This document shows, piece by piece, positions 37,080-45,105 of a DNA stretch of 64,000 nt. The stretch's first letter is position 1; each line of letters begins with the position of its first letter. A model generated the notes under the pieces. The model had not been told where the DNA came from, ran no database searches, and saw only the letters and a list, made by a program, of their open reading frames with translations. The stretch comes from JAGVJT01 sp964513205 (GTDB lineage: Bacteria > Pseudomonadota > Gammaproteobacteria > Legionellales > Legionellaceae): positions 62,001 to 126,000 of the forward strand of contig CAZELP010000004.1 of the NCBI GenBank assembly GCA_964513205.1, written 5' to 3'. The position numbers and the translations under genes are program-made.

Positions 37080-37754
37080 TTACCGGGCAATTAATATTTG
37101 TAAACGACCACCCACGGTTTGGGCATGATCGGCTAAGTCTCCAATCCATTGAACCAGCTTGTAGAGGAAAATTAAGGTCACCGGAGGCAACGTGTCCTCT
37201 ATCGTAAAGATTTTATCGCGAATATTGGCTAACTGACCGTCACTGTCGTGCTCTATTTCGTCCAATGTCATGATCATTTCTTCAACGATTGTCACTTCAC
37301 TGCCTCGAAATCCGCTTTCAAGCAATTGGTCAAGCTCATTGATGGCCTTGCAGGCCTGCTTTGCTGCGTCTAGACAACGCAATAAAAATGGCATAAACAA
37401 GTTTTGTACAACAGGAGGCAATTGCATTTTTCTAGAAAAGACTAAGTTTGCAATGTCTTCTGCTTTATTTGCAATGCGATCTTGAGCACTCAGAAGCTCT
37501 AATAAATCAGTACGGGCAACAGGCAAAAATAAACCCGTGGGCAAATGAAGACGCAAATTTCGTTTGATTAAATCTGCTTCTTTTTCCATTTCCGCGATTT
37601 TTGTTTTTAACTCAAAAGCCAAAGACCAATCTTCATTCAAGACCGCTTCAAAAAAAGGATACAGCTGCTTGGCACAATGATAAACCTTGTGCATGTGTTG
37701 TTCAATTGGCCGTATAGGAGAAGGACCAAACACGTTAAAAATACTGTTAACCAT
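37080..37754 (-). CDS. DUF47 (PhoU-like) phosphate transport accessory protein
   Basis: An all-helical 224-residue cytoplasmic protein of the TIGR00153/DUF47 family, relatives of PhoU that pair with PiT transporters and probably regulate them. MHKVYHCAKQLYPFFEAVL, EKEADLIKRNLRLHLPTG and LAQDRIANKAEDIANL-type acidic/His helices are present (here LLSAQDRIANKAEDIANL). EHDSDGQLANIRDKIF is the second half of the helical repeat. Gene order, accessory then transporter with a 9-base gap, is typical for the pair. Confidence 0.93.
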   Translation of the reverse strand: MVNSIFNVFGPSPIRPIEQHMHKVYHCAKQLYPFFEAVLNEDWSLAFELKTKIAEMEKEADLIKRNLRLHLPTGLFLPVARTDLLELLSAQDRIANKAEDIANLVFSRKMQLPPVVQNLFMPFLLRCLDAAKQACKAINELDQLLESGFRGSEVTIVEEMIMTLDEIEHDSDGQLANIRDKIFTIEDTLPPVTLIFLYKLVQWIGDLADHAQTVGGRLQILIAR

Positions 37755-37854
37755 GAAGTGACCTGAGTGTCAAAGTCGACGAAACCATTGCTCACATGAT
37801 AACGAATCTCGACCGAACTGAAAAGACTATCATCCCAATTTTTGATTTTTATTG

Positions 37855-38595
37855 TTAATTTTGAATTATTTTAGAACTTTTTAATGTCGACAAATATGCT
37901 TGTGTATGCTGGTCTGCTCCATTTTTATACCCTTTACAACATCTACGTGCGATAAAATTAATGAGCGGATCGGTCACTCCATTTAAAAAAGCATATTGCA
38001 TATTATCGGCACCATGATGTGCTCTATGACGAGACTTAGAAAGTAGCACGTGGTATCGCTGCAACCATAACACAATGCGGTCGTTTTCAGTTGCTTGATG
38101 ACAATAGTAATGCGATAACTCCGCAACGGAAGAGAAAATACCAAGTGCAATTAACCCGACATGCAGACAGGAAGATAATGGGACATATCTTTGTATAACA
38201 ACAAGGCAAACAAGATAAAATAACAACCAAAACTTGGTTCCTGACTCATCAAAATAGACTTTAAGAAAGGGTCTCACTTGATAAAAATATTTTGCATGAT
38301 GCAAATGAAAAGCGGCAATATAAGGCCCAACAAAAGAAGTATAATGCGTGTTGTTATCCATGAACATGTGCACCAGTCCATTGACAAAATCAGTCACCAC
38401 ATAGGCCATCACGAGTGTCAGAAAGCATTCCAAAGAAGAAATAGATTGCCCACTACAGAACCACCCCCATACACTTATCACTTGCAACATCACCACAGAA
38501 AAAGAAACGAAGCGCTCAAATCGTCGATATATTGGATCATTCAGATATTTTTCTATCGCGATATGAAATGCCAAAGTCTTGCTATCCAAACACAC
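37855..38595 (-). CDS. CarF/TMEM189-like membrane desaturase homologue
   Basis: A 246-residue membrane protein whose histidines match the lipid desaturase domain of CarF and TMEM189 (plasmanylethanolamine desaturase). In order: NGLVHMFMDN (H76), AFHLHHAK (H97, H99, H100), ELSHYYCH (H162, H166) and LQRYHVLLSKSRHRAHHG (H182, H190, H193, H194), followed by NGVTDPLIN. The last block, with HVLLS then HxxHH, is the most telling. Four hydrophobic stretches fit the expected topology. Such enzymes put the vinyl-ether bond into plasmalogens. No ether-lipid synthesis gene is visible nearby, so the substrate here is unknown. The gene stands alone, 100 bases after the DUF47 start. Confidence 0.75.
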   Translation of the reverse strand: MCLDSKTLAFHIAIEKYLNDPIYRRFERFVSFSVVMLQVISVWGWFCSGQSISSLECFLTLVMAYVVTDFVNGLVHMFMDNNTHYTSFVGPYIAAFHLHHAKYFYQVRPFLKVYFDESGTKFWLLFYLVCLVVIQRYVPLSSCLHVGLIALGIFSSVAELSHYYCHQATENDRIVLWLQRYHVLLSKSRHRAHHGADNMQYAFLNGVTDPLINFIARRCCKGYKNGADQHTQAYLSTLKSSKIIQN

Positions 38596-38728
38596 CCCTC
38601 ATGAATAAAGAGTTCAAAAAATTATCATTATAAAAAACGCCATCCTCTAAACTCTTTCCTCATTTTTCACCCCCAGTTCTATTTTAATAGCTTAACTGGG
38701 AGTGTGCACTAATTAAACCACATTAAAG

Positions 38729-38748
38729 TGCCAAACTCCTTTTTGGCA
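38729..38748 (-). terminator. Short hairpin after the carrier-protein gene
   Basis: TGCCAAA (38729-38735) pairs with TTTGGCA (38742-38748) four bases beyond the stop at 38753, and on the minus strand it is followed by CTTTAAT. A second inverted repeat, CCCAGTT/AACTGGG (38672-38700), lies further downstream. Either may end the three-gene transcript; neither has a strong T tract. Confidence 0.4.
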
Positions 38749-38752
38749 ACGC

Positions 38753-39250
38753 TTAAATACGAAAAGCTGGTTTTAATGTCGCAAATAACTCTCGGAAAAG
38801 ATTGCAGGCTTGTGAATGTATTCCTGGACTATTAGACTCTCTCGGACCAGCTATATTAAGCACATGGATACTCTCCCTGCTTATCCAATCACGTATCTCA
38901 TCCACTGCATGCTCTCTATCAGTTAACTTGATAATTAAGAATGGTTTTCTTTGTCTTTCTGCATCGGCAATTGTTAATCGAGTACCATCTTGTATTTTTT
39001 CAGGCAATGGTAAACAGGGAACAACAATTAAAGTTCCGTCAGAATCACGAATATTTAGCTTGGTTCTTTCATCTGGATCAGAAGTAATTGCTTCTTTCAA
39101 CCAAGAATATGTATCGAATATACAAACCCCATTTTCATCTAATCCCCCCTTTGGGCACCAACCTCCAATGGGTATCTTTAACTCCTCAGCAATTAAAAGA
39201 GCCGCCTGATCAACACCTGTTTGACCTCCTGAAACAATTTGCTCAATCAT
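38753..39250 (-). CDS. Putative molybdenum carrier-like (SLOG-fold) protein
   Basis: A 165-residue protein matching the family usually labelled putative molybdenum carrier, which has a Rossmann-like nucleotide-binding fold. The N-terminal IVSGGQTGVDQAAL is the characteristic loop, followed by GGWCPKGG and later VPCLPLP and LNIAGPRESNSPGI. The label molybdenum carrier is historical; the fold suggests binding of a nucleotide or related ligand. The ATG at 39250 has GGAGCC ahead of it and lies 8 bases inside the end of the transporter gene, so it is translationally coupled. A longer upstream start is rejected because it would run deep into that gene. Confidence 0.85.
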   Translation of the reverse strand: MIEQIVSGGQTGVDQAALLIAEELKIPIGGWCPKGGLDENGVCIFDTYSWLKEAITSDPDERTKLNIRDSDGTLIVVPCLPLPEKIQDGTRLTIADAERQRKPFLIIKLTDREHAVDEIRDWISRESIHVLNIAGPRESNSPGIHSQACNLFRELFATLKPAFRI

Positions 39251-39980
39251 GCAATGGCTCCTGATTATCTTTTGAATATTTGAATGGAGTAAATTTTTTC
39301 GGAAAATCGTAAACATCCATTCCTGTTATGTTTTTAAGATAGTTAACCAACAGATTTGCAGGTCCAGACAATACAATACTATAGAGCGCTTTAATAGAAA
39401 AACTGATTGCTACTACCTGTAAAATCCTATGATTTGGGATTGAACCGATTTCCATCATTAAAATAGCTATCAATGAATAAAGAGCTTCTGAAAACGTCGA
39501 GGCCCCCAAGCTTCTTAACCAAAAATAACGTCCTTTCAACAGTACTTTCCATCGAGATAAGATATAAGAATTTGCTAAATTGGCAACGATGTAAGCAAAA
39601 AATCCACTGACATTAATACGAAGCAAAGACAACCCTAAAACATAATTATAAGATGCCTGCTCGTGAAAAAATACGGGGTAAGGAGCTCGCAATATTAATT
39701 GGCAAATGACCACAAAGAGTGTTTGAGCCATGAATCCCGTGAGTATGACTGATTGAGTAATTCGATAGCCATAAATTTCAGTAATGATGTCATCTAAGAT
39801 AAACACCAGAGGAGAAGTAAATGTTCCACCCAACACAAATATTGCATCAGATCCGATATACCGATTAGTTAGAACAGCATTACACAACATAATGCTCATA
39901 TAAAACATACTGATGAATACGAGTACTTTATATCCATACAGATTTTCAATTAATGATTGCCTACTTGCACATTTGCTCAT
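39243..39980 (-). CDS. yhhQ: Queuosine precursor transporter, YhhQ family
   Basis: A six-helix inner-membrane protein of 245 residues in the YhhQ/VUT (DUF165) family, known in E. coli to import the queuosine precursors preQ0 and preQ1. FILDDIITEIYGYR is the family signature; NVSGFFAYIVANLANSYILSRWK is its second half. Hydrophobic segments occur throughout, with a polar C-terminal tail. The queuosine enzyme Tgt is encoded about 8 kb away, consistent with salvage feeding tRNA modification. It forms an operon with a preceding unknown gene (5-base gap) and the carrier-like gene that follows (8-base overlap). Confidence 0.88.
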   Translation of the reverse strand: MSKCASRQSLIENLYGYKVLVFISMFYMSIMLCNAVLTNRYIGSDAIFVLGGTFTSPLVFILDDIITEIYGYRITQSVILTGFMAQTLFVVICQLILRAPYPVFFHEQASYNYVLGLSLLRINVSGFFAYIVANLANSYILSRWKVLLKGRYFWLRSLGASTFSEALYSLIAILMMEIGSIPNHRILQVVAISFSIKALYSIVLSGPANLLVNYLKNITGMDVYDFPKKFTPFKYSKDNQEPLHD

Positions 39981-39985
39981 TAATG

Positions 39986-40582
39986 CTACCCTTTAACCAG
40001 CTGAAGATGGCCAGCTTTTCTTTTTTTATGATGTTCTTGAACATGAGGAATAGGACTTGCAAATTTAAGACCGGCCCATAGTCCAATATAAAAAGCTTGT
40101 GCAGCATCAAATTCCTCAATCAGTTCTCTTGATAATGAAATATCTCTCGGATCCATTAACATTTGCTGGCCATTATCTTTACACTCAAAGCCGACAAAAC
40201 CTTTTCTATCTTTATACAATAAGCTGTAACTACCATATCTACACATAGAATATGTGTAGAATTTTTTATGCTGCTTTTCTTGAGATAGAGGGTTATGAGT
40301 AGTTGCTTTTATAGCTTTTGCATACTCAATACCGATAAAACACCCTTGAATAGGATGTAGCGCATATAGAATATCCAAATCAAAAACGATTTCGTGAATT
40401 GTTAGGTGAAATATAGCTTTGGTATAACTGCACTGCAGTTTATAATATTCTACGTCCTTTTCAGTGTAAGCATCGACAATTTTATATAAAATATAATGAT
40501 TACTATCCCTTCTTAATTTTTTTAATGTAGAGTCCAAAATAGATGAGAATGTTTTTTTCAATGGTTGTATGAATTGATTCAT
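39986..40582 (-). CDS. Unknown 198-residue protein, first gene of the yhhQ operon
   Basis: I do not recognise this protein. It has no signal peptide or membrane helix. The first 30 residues are basic, the middle is a mix of strand and helix (AIFHLTIHEIVFDLDILYAL), and the end is Lys/His-rich (HHKKRKAGHLQ). A KGFVGFECKDNGQQMLMDPRD stretch could be a core motif. The gene sits 5 bases before the queuosine-precursor transporter, so a link to that pathway or simply to shared regulation is possible. AGGTGTAG before the ATG supports the start. Confidence 0.8.
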   Translation of the reverse strand: MNQFIQPLKKTFSSILDSTLKKLRRDSNHYILYKIVDAYTEKDVEYYKLQCSYTKAIFHLTIHEIVFDLDILYALHPIQGCFIGIEYAKAIKATTHNPLSQEKQHKKFYTYSMCRYGSYSLLYKDRKGFVGFECKDNGQQMLMDPRDISLSRELIEEFDAAQAFYIGLWAGLKFASPIPHVQEHHKKRKAGHLQLVKG

Positions 40583-40783
40583 CTACACCTCCATGTGTAT
40601 TGAGCGCATTTTTCTGTTATAAAAAAGTGCTAGAAAAACCACAGCCACAATTTGATGACCTTTTTGAGGAGCGTAGTTTAATATCGAAGAACCTTGATTA
40701 ACAGGATGTTTGCCACTCAGACGGTTCAATAAATAATATGCGTGCGTTTACAACCCATTGCGAACTGTTTAAAACATGCGCAA

Positions 40784-40870
40784 TGGTACCGAGAAGAGGA
40801 CTCGAACCTCCACGGGGTTACCCCCACTAACACCTGAAGCTAGTGTGTCTACCAATTCCACCACCTCGGC
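40784..40870 (-). tRNA. tRNA-Leu (anticodon CAG)
   Basis: An 87-base gene read on the minus strand. Acceptor GCCGAGG pairs with CTCTCGG-type 3' strand ending in encoded CCA, the D-arm is GTGGAATTGGTAGAC, the anticodon stem CTAGC/GTTAG holds loop TTCAGGT with anticodon CAG, a long variable arm GGGGGTAACCCC follows, then T-arm GGTTCGAGTCC. A near-consensus promoter lies just upstream. This is the second Leu tRNA in the window; unlike the first it has its own promoter. Confidence 0.96.
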
Positions 40871-40882
40871 CAAACGAGTGCA

Positions 40883-40911
40883 ACTTTAGCCGGCTTACCT
40901 TGTTTTGTCAA
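40883..40911 (-). promoter_or_regulatory. Near-consensus sigma-70 promoter of tRNA-Leu(CAG)
   Basis: On the minus strand TTGACA (40911-40906) and TAAAGT (40888-40883) are separated by exactly 17 bases. Transcription would start about 6-7 bases before the mature tRNA, so almost no leader is expected. The spacer is partly filled by a palindrome (see the repeat entry). It lies between the fumC stop and the tRNA. Confidence 0.8.
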
Positions 40912-40924
40912 TGATAGCCGGCTT
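40887..40924. repeat. Paired AGCCGGCT palindromes around the tRNA promoter
   Basis: TAGCCGGCTTA occurs twice, at 40887-40897 and 40914-40924, 27 bases apart. Each contains the self-complementary octamer AGCCGGCT. One overlaps the -10 side of the tRNA promoter spacer and the other lies just upstream of the -35 box. They could be operators, or arms of a hairpin ending fumC transcription, whose stop is 13 bases away. Confidence 0.75.
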
Positions 40925-40936
40925 ATCTATTCAGCT

Positions 40937-42325
40937 TTAATGACCAACCATTGCTTCAGGTTTTACATAAGCATCGAATTGCGCCTCTGTTAAAAAACCA
41001 AGTTTCAACGCCGCTTCTTTCAAAGACAAGTTATCTTGATGTGCGAGTTTTGCAATCTTCGCAGCTTTATCATACCCAATATGTTGGTTTAAAGCCGTGA
41101 CCAGCATTAACGAGTGATGCAGGTAATAATCGATCATCGGTCGGTTGGCCTCTAAACCATCGACACAAAATGCACGGAAAGAATCTGAGGCATCTGCAAT
41201 TAAATTCAACGAATGTAATACATTGAAAATCATAACCGGCTTGAATACATTCAACTCAAAATTACCCTGACTACCCGCCATAGCCACTGCCACGTCATTC
41301 CCCATGACCTGCACGCAAACCATCGTCATTGCTTCAGACTGAGTTGGATTAACCTTACCGGGCATAATTGATGAACCTGGCTCATTTTCAGGCAGTATCA
41401 ACTCGCCAATACCGCATCGAGGACCTGAGCCTAACCAACGCACATCATTGGCGATTTTCATCAAAGCACAAGCCAGTGTTTTCAGCACACTGTGCGCCAT
41501 GACAAGAGGCTCGTGAGAAGCCAGCGCTTCAAATTTATTTGCGGCGGACACAAAAGGTAATCCCGTCAATTCAGCAATCACTTCTGCTGCAGTTTCGGCA
41601 AATTTAGGAGGTGTATTCAAACCCGTTCCAACTGCAGTGCCTCCCAATGCCAAAGCATATAACTCAGGCATAACCTGATCGATTCGACCAAGACAGGCAT
41701 CCAACTGAGCAACATATCCTGAAAATTCTTGCCCCAATGTCAATGGAACCGCATCTTGCAAATGCGTGCGACCAATTTTAATGATGTCTTGAAAAGCATT
41801 CATTTTTTCAGCCAAAGCATCTCTTAAGGCTTTTACTGAAGGTCGTAGTTTATTTTGAAAAGCAAGGGCTGCAGCAATATGCATCGCCGTTGGAAAAGTA
41901 TCATTTGACGACTGAGAACGATTGACATCATCATTTGGATGAATCGGCGCTTTACTACCCATTACACCACCGGCCAATTCAATCGCACGATTTGAAATCA
42001 CCTCGTTGGCATTCATGTTGGATTGTGTGCCACTCCCTGTTTGCCAAACATAGAGAGGGAAATGTGCATCTAACATTCCCTGACAAACCTCATCTGCAGC
42101 TGCAACAATCAGTTTTACTTTTTCTTCTGGTAATTGTCCCAACTTTCCGTTCGCAATTGCCGCTGCTTTTTTTAAAATGCCCAAAGCATGCACAACTTCG
42201 ATTGGCATGTGATCGCCGCCAATATGAAAATGATGCAACGAACGCTCTGTTTGTGCACCCCAATATTTATCTGCAGGTACGTCTATCGCACCCATACTGT
42301 CAGTTTCTGTACGCGTTTTACTCAT
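40937..42325 (-). CDS. fumC: Fumarate hydratase, class II
   Basis: Iron-independent fumarase of the citric acid cycle, 462 residues, homotetramer in related organisms. Signatures are TETDSMGAIDVPADKYWGAQT at the start (family N-terminus), TGSGTQSNMNANEVISNRA, HPNDDVNRSQSSNDTFPTAM and GSSIMPGKVNPTQ, which contains the catalytic-loop Ser. I chose the ATG at 42325 over a TTG one codon upstream. It is a single gene facing rsmE across 55 bases. Confidence 0.97.
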   Translation of the reverse strand: MSKTRTETDSMGAIDVPADKYWGAQTERSLHHFHIGGDHMPIEVVHALGILKKAAAIANGKLGQLPEEKVKLIVAAADEVCQGMLDAHFPLYVWQTGSGTQSNMNANEVISNRAIELAGGVMGSKAPIHPNDDVNRSQSSNDTFPTAMHIAAALAFQNKLRPSVKALRDALAEKMNAFQDIIKIGRTHLQDAVPLTLGQEFSGYVAQLDACLGRIDQVMPELYALALGGTAVGTGLNTPPKFAETAAEVIAELTGLPFVSAANKFEALASHEPLVMAHSVLKTLACALMKIANDVRWLGSGPRCGIGELILPENEPGSSIMPGKVNPTQSEAMTMVCVQVMGNDVAVAMAGSQGNFELNVFKPVMIFNVLHSLNLIADASDSFRAFCVDGLEANRPMIDYYLHHSLMLVTALNQHIGYDKAAKIAKLAHQDNLSLKEAALKLGFLTEAQFDAYVKPEAMVGH

Positions 42326-42383
42326 CAAATACTCTCTTTATTGTGTTACACTAAACGTCATTATATCTCTAAAAAACAGCAAA

Positions 42384-43115
42384 ATGCGAACGACTCGAAT
42401 TTACCATCCAGGCCAGTTTCAATCACACGAGACCGTAACGCTATCAAGCGAAGCCAGCCATCACATCATTACCGTTCTCCGCATGACAGAGGGCGCATCG
42501 CTGACCCTTTTTAATGGCCAGCAACAAGAATGTCAAGCAACGATCGTCCTGGCCCATAAGAAACAGGCAAAAGTAACCCTCACAGACATACAGGTTGTCA
42601 ATCGAGAGTCTCCTCTCCATATTCATCTGGCACAAGGCATTGCAAAAGGCGATAAAATGGAATGGATTGTGCAGAAAGCAACTGAGCTAGGCGTCACCGA
42701 AATCACGCCCATTTTCACATTGCACGGTTCAGTCAAACAAGAAAAAAATCGCTTTGAAAAGAAATGGCAGCAATGGAATGCCATTGCAACCTACGCAGCA
42801 GAGCAATCAGGACGCACACAACTTCCGATCCTTCATGAAGCTTGTCACTTTGATGAATTTATCGAAGCAAAACGACAAGGAAGCCTATATATTTTAGACC
42901 CATCGGCTTCACTGAAGCTCAAAGAAAGTGTACCTTCTTCGATGACCAATGCAACACTTGTCATTGGACCTGAAGGTGGTTTTCATCCTGACGAACTATC
43001 AAGCGCAAAGAAAAATCAATACCATCCAATTTCTCTCGGTCCGCGCATTTTAAGAACAGAAACAGCCGGATTAACTGCGCTAAGTATTTTGCAAGCGCTC
43101 TTGGGTGATTTATAA
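42384..43115 (+). CDS. rsmE: 16S rRNA (uracil-1498-N3)-methyltransferase RsmE
   Basis: SPOUT-class methyltransferase of 243 residues acting on the small ribosomal subunit. The N-terminal PUA-like domain begins RIYHPGQF and includes SHHIITVLRM. The C-terminal knot contains KGDKMEWIVQKATELGV, VIGPEGGFHPDE and LGPRILRTETAGLTAL, all canonical. It is divergent from fumC and ends 33 bases before the thioredoxin gene, with which it probably shares a transcript. Confidence 0.95.
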   Translation: MRTTRIYHPGQFQSHETVTLSSEASHHIITVLRMTEGASLTLFNGQQQECQATIVLAHKKQAKVTLTDIQVVNRESPLHIHLAQGIAKGDKMEWIVQKATELGVTEITPIFTLHGSVKQEKNRFEKKWQQWNAIATYAAEQSGRTQLPILHEACHFDEFIEAKRQGSLYILDPSASLKLKESVPSSMTNATLVIGPEGGFHPDELSSAKKNQYHPISLGPRILRTETAGLTALSILQALLGDL

Positions 43116-43148
43116 TGGTGATTGTCTAATTACTTTTTGAGGTCATTC

Positions 43149-43475
43149 ATGAGTCCACATGTCATTGCAATTAATGATGAAGCATTCGAGCAAACCGTTC
43201 TTAATTCAACAAAACCTGTTCTTGTTGATTTCTGGGCAGAATGGTGCGGTCCTTGTCGTGCGCTTGGTCCAATTTTTGAAGAAGCGGCATTGCAACATCA
43301 TGAGAAGCTTGTTTTTGCAAAAATGAACGTCGATGAGAGCCCTAACACGCCCTCAAAATATGGTGTCATGAGCATTCCAACCTTGATTCTATTCAAAAAC
43401 GGTCAAGTAGAAGCCATCAAAATGGGCTTGCTCTCCAAATCGCAACTTATTGCATTTATTGACAGCCACATTTAG
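43149..43475 (+). CDS. trxA: Thioredoxin
   Basis: Cytoplasmic disulfide reductase of 108 residues. The active site WAEWCGPCRALGP holds the two redox Cys; FAKMNVDESPNTPSKYGVMSIPTL contains the conserved cis-Pro region (quoted as VMSIPTL for the motif). The start at 43149 is preceded by GAGG; an earlier in-frame ATG would add nine residues unlike the family. A hairpin with a T run follows the stop by about 5 bases, so the transcript probably ends here. Confidence 0.95.
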   Translation: MSPHVIAINDEAFEQTVLNSTKPVLVDFWAEWCGPCRALGPIFEEAALQHHEKLVFAKMNVDESPNTPSKYGVMSIPTLILFKNGQVEAIKMGLLSKSQLIAFIDSHI

Positions 43476-43480
43476 AACCT

Positions 43481-43521
43481 GTCTTCACAGTCTTCTGCAC
43501 CGGCTGTGAAGACAAGTTTTT
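43481..43521 (+). terminator. Rho-independent terminator after thioredoxin
   Basis: GTCTTCACAG (43481-43490) pairs with CTGTGAAGAC (43504-43513), a perfect 10-base-pair stem with a 13-base loop, followed by AAG and TTTTT. The run lies directly beyond the thioredoxin stop. Confidence 0.85.
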
Positions 43522-43581
43522 AATCCCGACAAAAAGAAGGGATTTTTGTCGCTTATCCTCTCTCCACCCTCATGCACCCAT

Positions 43582-45024
43582 ATGAAAAATTTCTTTAAAA
43601 ATCAGCCGCCCCCTTTTTATGTGATTTTTATGCTCGAATTGTGGGAGCGCTTTGGATTTTATACCACACAAGCACTGTTGACTCTGTACTTTATTAGAAC
43701 TCTGCACATGACTAGCGTGGATGCATTCTATACATTTGGCGGTTTTTCTGCATTGGTTTACAGCATGGTCGCATTTGGAGGATATCTAGGAGATACGCTA
43801 CTAGGGACGAAGCGGACATTACTGCTTGGTCTGATTGTTTTGGCAGCGGGATATTTAGCGCTATCTTTCGTGCCCATTGTTTCAATTTATACCGCATTGG
43901 CTTTGATTGCGGTTGGGAATGGCTTATTTAAAGCAAATCCTTCTACGCTGCTTTCAAAATGTTATGATGAAACAGACAACAGACTCGACCAAGCCTATAC
44001 TTTATACTATATGGCCATCAACCTTGGTGCATTTTTGGCTTTATTACTTGGTCCAGCACTTTCTCATCATTATGGATATTCTTTTGCATACTTAGCAAGT
44101 TTTGTAGCCATTGTGATTGCCATAACTCAATACATTTTACAAAAAAAACACATGGCAAAATTCGATACTCCCGCCGATCAGCGAGTATTGTCTTTTTTTC
44201 AGATGATCTTGATAGGTATTGGGCTTCTGTTGCTTATCTTCTTCTCTCATCTTTTGCTAGAAAATCCGATGACCACCAAACGGGTACTTTCGTTTATTAT
44301 TGTCATTTGTTTTGCTATGTACGCATATTTTATGACTCGAGAAACGCCCTCTGATCGAAATAAAATGATGGTGGCATTGTTGCTCATGGTCGAGGCGGTT
44401 CTCTTTTTCACACTGTATCAACAACTTCCAACATCGCTGACGCTCTTTGCGGTGCATCATCTTCGACATGAGTTTTGGGGTATTGATCTCGACCCCCAAA
44501 CATTTCGAATCCTAAATTCTTTTTGGATCATCACACTGAGTCCTCTCTTAGTCGCTTTTTATGCAAAGCTTGAACAAAAAAATATTTCTTTTCCTGTTCC
44601 CTACAAATTTTCTTTAGGACTTTTTTGTTGTGGCCTTGGATTTGGCATACTTTATTTTGCACGATTTTTTTCAGATGCAAATATGATGATTTCACCTGTA
44701 TGGATTGTATGCAGTTATGCATTGCAAAGCATCGGAGAGCTGTTTGTTTCCGCTCTAGGAATTTCAATGATTGCAGCATTGGTTCCCAATCGTATTCGAG
44801 GTTTTGTCATGGGGGTATGGTTTTTAACATCCGCTGTAGCGGGATTTACTGGTGCATTTGTCGCATCATTTACCAAAGTTGATGAAACAAGCGTCTCTAC
44901 GGCAAGCTCTTTGCTTGTTTATACAGATGTATTCGGTAAGATCGGTCTGTGCGCGATAGGTTTATCTTTTATTCTATTAATGGTCGCACCTCGGCTCAAT
45001 AAGATGACATTGAATCCCAAATGA
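43582..45024 (+). CDS. Proton-dependent oligopeptide transporter (POT/PTR family)
   Basis: Major-facilitator peptide importer of 480 residues with about 14 hydrophobic helices. The first helix carries ELWERFGFYTTQALL, the ExxERFxYY proton-coupling motif in slightly varied form. GGYLGDTLLGTKRTLLLG is the MFS loop motif, and GNGLFKANPSTLLSKCY follows as in the family. The ATG at 43582 is preferred to a TTG 12 codons upstream. A small inverted repeat (43527-43551) lies ahead of it. It supplies di- and tripeptides in organisms with amino-acid-based metabolism. Confidence 0.94.
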   Translation: MKNFFKNQPPPFYVIFMLELWERFGFYTTQALLTLYFIRTLHMTSVDAFYTFGGFSALVYSMVAFGGYLGDTLLGTKRTLLLGLIVLAAGYLALSFVPIVSIYTALALIAVGNGLFKANPSTLLSKCYDETDNRLDQAYTLYYMAINLGAFLALLLGPALSHHYGYSFAYLASFVAIVIAITQYILQKKHMAKFDTPADQRVLSFFQMILIGIGLLLLIFFSHLLLENPMTTKRVLSFIIVICFAMYAYFMTRETPSDRNKMMVALLLMVEAVLFFTLYQQLPTSLTLFAVHHLRHEFWGIDLDPQTFRILNSFWIITLSPLLVAFYAKLEQKNISFPVPYKFSLGLFCCGLGFGILYFARFFSDANMMISPVWIVCSYALQSIGELFVSALGISMIAALVPNRIRGFVMGVWFLTSAVAGFTGAFVASFTKVDETSVSTASSLLVYTDVFGKIGLCAIGLSFILLMVAPRLNKMTLNPK

Positions 45025-45105
45025 ACGTAGACGACAGCGAGGCAGGTCTTGCTAAAAAAATTTTTTTTTGATAGATTAAGAAAACTGGATTGAAATGGTA
45101 AATAA

